Part shown: positions 56,914 to 64,000 of the stretch, in pieces | Numbering within the stretch: position 1 is the stretch's first letter | Layout: each line of letters opens with the position of its first letter | NCBI GenBank assembly: GCA_036250195.1 | Contig: JAVHZZ010000003.1 | Location: forward strand, 19,622,504-19,686,503 | DNA from: Mixophyes australis | Lineage: Eukaryota; Chordata; Amphibia; Anura; Limnodynastidae | Reading direction: 5' to 3' | Length of the DNA stretch: 64,000 nt | Notes under the pieces: generated by a model | Seen by the model: the letters and a program-made list of their open reading frames with translations, nothing else | Told to the model about the DNA's origin: nothing | The model's database searches: none | Made by a program: the position numbers and the translations under genes

Positions 56914-57726
56914 TCTTTTCACAGGACCTGCCGTCTCATCACCAACATGTGGCAGAAGTTCTTTCCAGACTCCGGAAAAATTCATTATTCTGCAAACTGG
57001 AAAAATGTTCATTCGAGTTGCCCCAGATTCCATTTTTGGGTTATATTGTCTCCGGAGTTGGCCTACAAATGGATCCAGAAAAGGTGAATGCTGTGTTACA
57101 TTGGCCTCAGCCAACTACTCTTCGTGCCATTCAGCGTTTTTTAGGTTTTGCCAATTACTATAGACGCTTCATTCAAGACTTCTCTTCAATTGCATCTCCT
57201 ATCATGGCCCTGACTCGTAAAGGGGCCAATACTAAGCAATGGTCATCTGAGGCTCTCCAAGCCTTTCAATTTCTTAAAGAGTCCTTCTCCTCTGCTCCCA
57301 TTCTTCGAAAGCCTGATGTGACACTTCCCTTCTTCCTAGAAGTAGATGCCTCTAATGTTGGCTTAGGAGCCATTCTCTCCCAAAGATCGGAGCAACAAAA
57401 ATTCCATCCTTGTGCCTTTTACTCTCGGGGTCTCCTACCTGCGGAGAAGAATTACACTATCGGGGACAAGGAGTTGCTGGCTATTAAAGTAGCATTGGAG
57501 GAGTGGAGATACTTGTTGGAGGGAGCTCGTCATCCTGTGACAATTTTCACGGATCATAAGAACTTGTCATATTTACAGTCTGCCCAATGCTTGAATCCTC
57601 GTCAAGCAAGATGGTCTCTTTTCTTTTCTCGTTTCGAATTAATCATTACCTTCAAACCAGCTGCAAAGAACAAGAAAGCTGACGCTCTATCCCGAGCCTT
57701 TGTGACATCCTCTGACGTTGAAGAGG
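56883..57726 (+). pseudogene. pol: Ty3 pol: rest of reverse transcriptase and RNase H
   Basis: Frame 3. Contains [11 protein letters not shown] with the two catalytic Asp residues, FLGFANYYRRFIQDFS of the RT connection, then RNase H (VDASNVGLGAILSQ, ... YTIGDKELLAI, ... FTDHKNL, ... NKKADALSRAF). Relative to the preceding pol segment a one- or two-base indel is needed. Integrase and chromodomain are absent: Ty3 sequence stops at 57726, where an LTR in the opposite orientation begins. The ORF runs on to 57788 through LTR sequence by chance. Confidence 0.87.
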
Positions 57727-59896
57727 TGTCACGGGCACTAGGAGTCTTTACCCAGTATCACCCGCTGATGGTCTTATCAGAGCAGTAGAGTTGGTATATG
57801 ATACTCTGGTGGCAGGGTGATAATGGAACTGGAAACAGCAGATGGTTAGAGAATGCTCAGAAAGTCTATGACTAGCAGCACTGGTAAACAATAGGTAACT
57901 GAACACGAGGATCCGGATGGACAAGGACACGTGAGGGTAGTCAGTGGTCTGCGCACGGCAAGTTGTACCACTGCTATGGTGAGAAGGAATGTCCAGGAGT
58001 AATAAGAAGGTGGAAGTCAGCGGTCTGCGTATAGCAAGTTGTACCGCTGTCTGTAGTGAAGTAATGGAATCCAGGTGAAGGTAACGGGGAAGTCAGTGGT
58101 CTGCGTGTAGCAAGTTGTACCACTGCTTATGTGAGAGGATATATGCAACTGATGACACAGGGAAACAGGAATCAGTGGTCTGCCTTTAGCAATTTGTACC
58201 ACTGAATATATATGTGAGGAAGGACACGAGGAGATAAATGCAATGCAGAGTCTACACGGGTACACTGAACTTGATCCCACGTTGAACTGCACACAATAAT
58301 AATAATGAATGAACAGCACTGCACAGATAAACAAAGTCACTAGAATAGTCCAGCAAAAGGAAACACAGTCAATAATAGCAATAGTCTCAGAGGATGGAAA
58401 CTCCGGAGGAGAACAACTCAGTCCAGATGGATATGCAATACACCAGCACAGTCAATGAGAAGTATGCATACCGTGGTTCAGATGAGCAGGCTGTTAGAGA
58501 TAGCTGCAGGGATACCTGAGCGGCAGGGAACTGACGAGATGAGAAGTCCTTGCAGAATGGAAGCGGCAGGTAGGTGCAGCGCACTGTAGGTAGGCCAGCA
58601 AGGACGACAAAATACTCAGGAAGCAGTAGTATATCGAATTGAACAGCAGTAGACCACGGGAGAGCTGAAGCGATGTAGCAGAGCTGGAAGCCGAGGAGCG
58701 TAGACTCGATGCTAACAGGCAAGTTGACACAAATGGACACACTGTAGAAGCAGTAGGCAGCGGGTCAGCTGACGGCAGGTGGAATGCAGACTGGAGCGCT
58801 GAGACGAGCAGGACTCTGTAGACACGCTGAAGTAGCTAACAGGAATCAGCTGGAACAGTAGCGATGTAACACAGGAGAGTTGGAGAGATCTGTAACTTGT
58901 TAGACACACGGAGGCAGCGGATAGGAATCAGCTGCTGGAGTCACGATGAAACACAGGAGAGTTTGAAGTAATCTGTAACTGTAGATATACGGAGACAGCG
59001 GATAGGAATCAGCTGCTGGAGTCACGATGAAACACAGGAGAGTTTGCAGTAATCTGTAACTGTAGATATACGGAGGCTGCGGATAGGAATCAGCTGCTGG
59101 AGTCACGATGAAACACAGGAGAGTTTGCAGTAATCTGTAACTTGTTAGACACACGGAGGCAGCGGATAGGAATCAGCTGCTGGAGTCACGATGAAACACA
59201 GGAGAGTTTGAAGTAATCTGTAACTGTAGACACACGGAGGCAGTGGATAGGAATCAGCTGCTGGAGTCACAATGAAACACAGGAGAGTTTGAAGTAATCT
59301 GTAACTGTAGATATACGGAGGCAGCGGATAGGAATCAGCTGCTGGAGTCACGATGAAACACAGGAGAGTTTGCAGTAATCTGTAACTGTAGATATACGGA
59401 GGCAGCGGATAGGAATCAGCTGCTGGAGTCACGATGAAACACAGGAGAGTTTGCAGTAATCTGTAACTGTAGATATACGGAGACAGCGGATAGGAATCAG
59501 CTGCTGGAGTCACGATGAAACACAGGAGAGTTTGCAGTAATCTGTAACTGTAGATACACGGAGGCAGCGGATAGGAATCAGCTGCTGAAGTCACTAGGAA
59601 CACAAGGAGTAGAAGTGGTCTGGAAACCACAAACGGCAAACAGGAATCAGCATAAGCTGAACACACGAGGAGGCACTGGAACACCTTCAGAGACTCATGA
59701 GGAATGAGACTCCAAGATCAGGCAACGTGGTATTGACCACAGGTGCTTAATATAGGGAGTGTATTATTAGCTACTACTAATCACTAATGGATCAATTCTA
59801 TCTAGTGCTAGGAGGCATATACTAAATGAGAGGCTCAGGAGTTTTACATGAGTTGCGGTTCCCGCGTCTCTGAGGGTATCAGGGGTGTAATTGACA
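57727..59896 (-). mobile_element. Complete LTR in inverted orientation
   Basis: On the minus strand it starts TGTCAATTACACCCC (right end) and finishes at 57727 with ...GCCCGTGACA, the same terminus as the plus LTR at 54879. It carries the same hairpin series (57935-58205), the same CCTGATCTTGGAGTC start region (59695-59716) and a larger 81-bp tandem array. No matching 5-bp duplication: AGAGG at the left, GTTGT at the right. Confidence 0.75.
58850..59590. repeat. 81-bp tandem array in the inverted LTR, about 9 copies
   Basis: The unit holds ggataggaatcagctgctgg, cgatgaaacacaggagagtt and taatctgtaactgtagata. Twenty-seven-residue periodic ORFs result. Confidence 0.9.
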
Positions 59897-60680
59897 GTTG
59901 TTTCTGACCTGTACGATGCCAATCATTTTATATAGATAGTGAAATCTTGAGAATCAATTATATATATAGCATTAGGCAATCTCTAACAACGCTCCTGATG
60001 TCTCCTTACAGTTGGCATCATTTAAGGGAGTGGAGTTAAGAAAGGTTCAGCGAATATTCCTACAGGTCCAATTGTAACAAGTTCCATATCAGAGGATACT
60101 CAACCTCATAAACCCACAAGCAGATTATTATAAATCTGTGAAAATTACCATCACCTAGAACACATGCTTGAGGGGTAATTGGAATCCATACTATTTTTTA
60201 GTTGGATTTCATTTATGGGAACCTATTATACAGGTGCAGAAACAGAGGCTATACATAGTACAAGATCTAGGTCAGGGGTTTTGTACCATTAAATAAGGTG
60301 GATCTATTATAGAATTCAATTAAACAACTCCTAAGATACAAGAGTAGCATCGCGGCTAGACAATTAAATTTTGTCTATCTTAACTGAATTTGTACTCATA
60401 TCAATGTATGTCTCAATCATCAATTTTTAATATTCGGCTACTAGGTAATTGTTTTTAACCAGATATGAATAAAGTTTGTTTTTATCACATCTTACATATC
60501 AATATAATAACCATATATATGTTTACACCCATTAATGAGTGCCCCAATTGGTCATCTCTTCTCCTCGTCTCTAAATAAAGGTTACCAAAACTTTATGTCC
60601 GGGTGCACCCCTCCTTATTAGTTAATTACACCTTATTAATGGTGAAAGAGATATTTATACAACTGAAGGAGGTCTAATGG
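59897..60680. other. Unidentified AT-rich sequence between two LTRs
   Basis: No ORF, motif or repeat recognised. It is neither Ty3 internal sequence nor LTR. Confidence 0.4.
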
Positions 60681-60689
60681 TATACCTGG

Positions 60690-61410
60690 TGCAGTCAATT
60701 CTTTTCTACAGTCGTATTCAGTAGAACAGTCTGTCCACAGGGAGATGCAGGAACTGCCGAGACGCTGGACGGCAGAGACGAGTGTAGGAACCACAGGTGA
60801 GTAGATCCGGTAATCAGAGTCCAGCTGAGGACACAGGCAGGAAACAGGAGACTGTAGCAGGTATGGAAACCAGCGATGAGTAGCACAGGGAATCCACAGG
60901 AACTGAAGACACTGGTAGTACACAGGAGATAGTAGCGGGTATGGAAACCAGCGATGAATAGCACAGGGAATCCACAGGGACTGAAGACACTAGTAGTACA
61001 CAGGAGATAGTAGCGGGTATGGAAACCAGCAATGAGTAGATCAGGAGTCAGCAGGAAACTGAAGACACTAGTAGAACACAGGAGATAGTAGCGGGTATGG
61101 AAACCAGCGATGAGTAGATCAGGAATCAGCAGGAAACTGAAGACACTAGTAGAACACAGGGAACACCTTCAGAGACTCACAGGGAATGAGACTCCAAGAT
61201 CAGGAAATGAGGTAATGCACACAGGTGCCTTAAATAGGGAGTTGCCTGATCAACCAATTTGGATTAAAAGCAACAGTCACAAGAGTTCTTGGGAGCTGCA
61301 CATGCGCAGACCATTAGGATGCCGGACGGCCGCGGTTCAGGATAGGTGCCGACAGGAAGGCTAGGGAGCCACGCACCAGCGCAGAGGCACTCACGGTCCG
61401 GTGAGTGACA
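60690..61410 (-). mobile_element. Inverted LTR fragment, same family
   Basis: Its 5' end TGTCACTCACCGGACCGTGAG lies at 61410 (read leftward), like the LTR at 53274. It has a TATA-like tatttaaggcacc, then TTCCTGATCTTGGAGTC. About four ~78-bp repeats (agtagcgggtatggaaacca) run from 60850 to 61150. The 3' half with the hairpin series is missing. Confidence 0.75.
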
Positions 61411-62270
61411 GGGGCATTTTGATGTCAGAGCAATTTGGATACTGTCTTCAGCGTCCAATCGATTTCTCTGTTTTGTTTTTATGTTCGTTAGAAGGGAAAA
61501 TCCTTGTTCGCAAAGGTAGGTTGTTGTAAAAGGCAGCAACTTTTTGACTGCCTCCTCATGTGCAATTTTGATGCCTTTGCAGCTGTTGACATCCAAAAAT
61601 ATGACAGATCTGCTTTGTGTTCAAATGCAATACGTGCTTCATTATTGCATCGAAGCTCAAGAAGTGCCTCTGCCAACCCTTGAGGCTCTTCTGGTACAAC
61701 GACAATCCAACTGACAGCATGTGAATCGGCAGCATTACCCCCAGGAATTTCATTTTTACCCCATTTGGGGTAATTTACCCTGTTCCCTGACCACTGCTTT
61801 AGTGCAACACTCCCATTTCTTTCCCCATTCGATCCGGCGCAGAGCAAGTTCACATAACATATGGCACACAACATGACTTACATCCAAACATGAATCAGGC
61901 TCTATTGTGTGTACTGCTGTCTTGTATTTACTGATATATATTTTTTTCTTACGGACGGGTAGATGACATTTTTTACTGTTAGTTATCGCAGTGACGCTGG
62001 TAGCCCAGCTCTTGGGGCCTCTATCTGGTCTGGTATGACCGTGTGCCTGGCTGAACATTGCTCTGACAACACTGCTGCAGAATGTTGCTGGTAAAGCCTC
62101 TTTTGTTCCCAGTACCTTCGCGCCATTCCTCGGGGCGCACGTATGACTTCAGCTTTTGTGCTTCATAATAATGGAATCTGAAAAGCTTTATGCGTCTCTT
62201 GTATTCACTAACTAAAGAAAAAAAGTCACACGGAATCAGGAACCCTTGGGTTTCTTTAGTGTTTGTCATG
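61411..62270 (-). pseudogene. hAT transposase C-terminal pseudogene (ZBED5/FAM200-like)
   Basis: Minus-strand text LLPFTTTYLCEQGFSLLTNI, then KTKQRNRLDAEDSIQIALTS (61540-61420) is the hAT dimerisation block with its CE.FS motif. Upstream in another frame is LLELRCNNEARIAFEHKADL-type sequence, so at least one frameshift lies near 61580-61600. Sequence above 61800 is uncertain. The LTR fragment adjoins directly at 61410/61411, within the coding end, so the LTR inserted into or recombined with this pseudogene. Relation to the 32-38 kb transposase is distant. Confidence 0.7.
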
Positions 62271-62504
62271 AACTGATGTGTTACATGTAACAGAATTTAT
62301 GAATGAACTGATGTGTTTTACTATGACAAAAAGAAAACATTATTAAATTAGAACATGGACGTAAAAAATAAAACTTCAGCCAGCGAATTAATTTTGGCTG
62401 GAGGCAGCCGGCAAGAGGTCATTTGTTCCCTGATTCTTTATTTATACTCGAAAAAATGTAATCAGAAGCTTTTACGGCCAACCAATCCTGTGGCACCATC
62501 TCAA

Positions 62505-64000
62505 AGTTACAGCTCAGTGTGTTATACCTGGCACCAGCTACAGCTCAGTGTATTATACCTGGCACCAGCTACAGCTCAGTGTATTATACCTGGCACCAGC
62601 TACAGCTCAGTGTATTATACCTGGCACCAGCTACTGCTCAGTGTATTATACCTGGCACCAGCTACAGCTCAGTGTATTATACCTGGCACCAGCTACAGCT
62701 CAGTGTATTATACCTGGCACCAGCTACAGCTTAGTGTATTATACCTGGCACCAGCTACAGCTCAGTGTATTATACCTGGCACCAGCTACAGCTCAGTGTG
62801 TTATACCTGTCACCAGCTACAGCTCAGTGTATTATACCTGGCACCAGCTACAGCTCAGTGTATTATACCTGGCACCAGCTACAGCTCAGTGTGTTATACC
62901 TGGCACCAGCTACAGCTCAGTGTATTATACCTGGCACCGGCTACAGCTCAGTGTATTATACTTGTCACCAGCTACAGCTCAGTGTATTATACCTGGCACC
63001 AGCTACAGCTCAGTGTATTATACCTGGCACCAGCACCAGCTACAGCTCAGTGTGTTATACCTGGCACCAGCTACAGCTCAGTGTATTATACCTGGCACCA
63101 GCTACAGCTCAGTGTATTATACCTGGCACCAGCTACAGCTCAGTGTATTATACCTGGCACCAGCTACAGCTCAGTGTATTATACCTGGCACCAGCTACAG
63201 CTCAGTGTATTATACCTGGCACCAGCTATAGCTCAGTGTATTATACCTGGCACCAGCTACAGCTCAGTGCGTTATACCTGGCACCATCTACAGCTCAGTG
63301 TGTTATACCTGGCACCAGCTACAGCTCAGTGTATTATACCTGGCACCAGCACCAGCTACAGCTCAGTGTATTATACCTGGCACCAGCTACAGCTCAGTGT
63401 ATTATACTTGGCACCAGCTACAGCTCAGTGTGTTATACCTGGCACCAGCTACAGCTCAGTGTATTATACCTGGCACCAGCTACAGCTCAGTGTATTATAC
63501 CTGGCACCAGCTACAGCTCAGTGTATTATACCTGGCACCAGCTACAGCTCAGTGTATTATACCTGGCACCAGCTACAGCTCAGTGTATTATACCTGGCAC
63601 CGGCTACAGCTCAGTGTATTATACCTGGCACCGGCTACAGCTCAGTGTATTATACCTGGCACCAGCTACAGCTCAGTGTATTATACCGGGCACCAGATAC
63701 AGCTCAGTGTATTATACCTGGCACCAGCTGCAGCTCAGTGTATTATACCTGGCACCAGCTACAGCTCAGTGTATTATACCTGGCACCAGCTACAGCTCAG
63801 TGTATTATACCGGGCACCAGCTACAGCTCAGTGTATTATACCGGGCACCAGCTACAGCTCAGTGTATTATACCTGGCACCAGCTACAGCTCAGTGTATTA
63901 TACCTGGCACAAGCTACAGCTCAGTGTATTATACCTGGCACCAGCTGCAGCTCAGTGTATTATACCTGGCACCAGCTACAGCTCAGTGTATTATACTTGG
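62505..64000. repeat. 31-bp satellite, about 48 copies, runs off the window
   Basis: The unit is agctacagctcagtgtatta plus tacctggcacc. Copies differ by few bases (gta/gtg, cca/ccg, tacctgg/taccggg). Two units carry an extra cagcac (near 63031 and 63347), 316 bp apart, i.e. ten units plus six bases. Because 31 is not a multiple of three, the plus ORF cycles through three peptides. Confidence 0.97.

Noticed and set aside
57727..59896. Simple solo LTR inserted into Ty3 pol
   Set aside because: Pol does not resume to the right and flanking 5-mers differ (AGAGG and GTTGT).
62505..64000. CRISPR-like regular repeats
   Set aside because: Repeats are head to tail with no unique spacers, in a eukaryotic sequence; it is a satellite.

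Overview
The window reads as a transposon-dense vertebrate chromosome segment, most likely from a large-genome frog. The evidence is the density and mixture of hAT elements, Tf1/sushi-type Ty3 elements, L2-like LINEs, a gamma/epsilon-like endogenous retrovirus (ERV), tRNA-derived SINEs ending in a tatatagcgcc-type tail plus (GAT)n, and an intronless RING/B-box/coiled-coil/SPRY (TRIM) gene of the kind greatly expanded in amphibians. I see no bacterial features, CRISPR arrays or structural RNA genes. The assignment to frogs is inference from repeat content.

Layout. 1-9.4 kb: scattered SINEs, a hAT element, two foldback MITEs, a Ty3-type LTR and an L1-like remnant. 9.5-16.3 kb: a broken ERV with 5' LTR, a leader carrying a 20-bp repeat, gag split over three frames, no recognisable pol, a polypurine tract and a truncated 3' LTR. 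17.1-18.7 kb: the one clearly intact cellular gene, a TRIM gene on the minus strand. 19.9-22.4 kb: a hAT element with an exact 8-bp target duplication that holds several younger insertions. 23-31 kb: LTR remnants, two solo LTRs with exact 5-bp duplications (24456-25571 and 26182-26767), a ~155-bp repeat block and an unidentified exon-like ORF. 32.2-38.3 kb: one 6.1-kb hAT element with an exact 8-bp duplication; it explains three large tandem arrays and a decayed transposase. 39.3-41.6 kb: a GC-rich LTR candidate with a compact promoter and an array of short hairpins. 44.1-45.0 kb: a second member of the 32-kb hAT family. 47-52 kb: foldbacks and nested LINE/SINE/MITE insertions. 53.3-61.4 kb: a Tf1/sushi-type Ty3 element (LTR, gag, protease, RT, RNase H) cut off after RNase H by an inverted LTR, followed by another inverted LTR fragment lodged in a decayed hAT transposase. 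62.5-64 kb: a 31-bp satellite running off the window.

Most notable observations. (1) The sushi element shows its whole control apparatus: a self-priming match between the predicted 5' end of the transcript and the primer-binding site, a GGGAAAT -1 slippery heptamer, and a predicted H-type pseudoknot. (2) Its LTRs carry a repeated hairpin with compensating stem changes. (3) An array of about sixteen different short hairpins lies downstream of a TATA/CRE/CCAAT promoter near 41 kb. (4) The two LTRs of the ERV differ by inversion of a 22-bp loop between inverted-repeat arms. (5) The giant hAT element holds a minisatellite whose units do or do not carry a 12-bp-stem hairpin in an irregular order.
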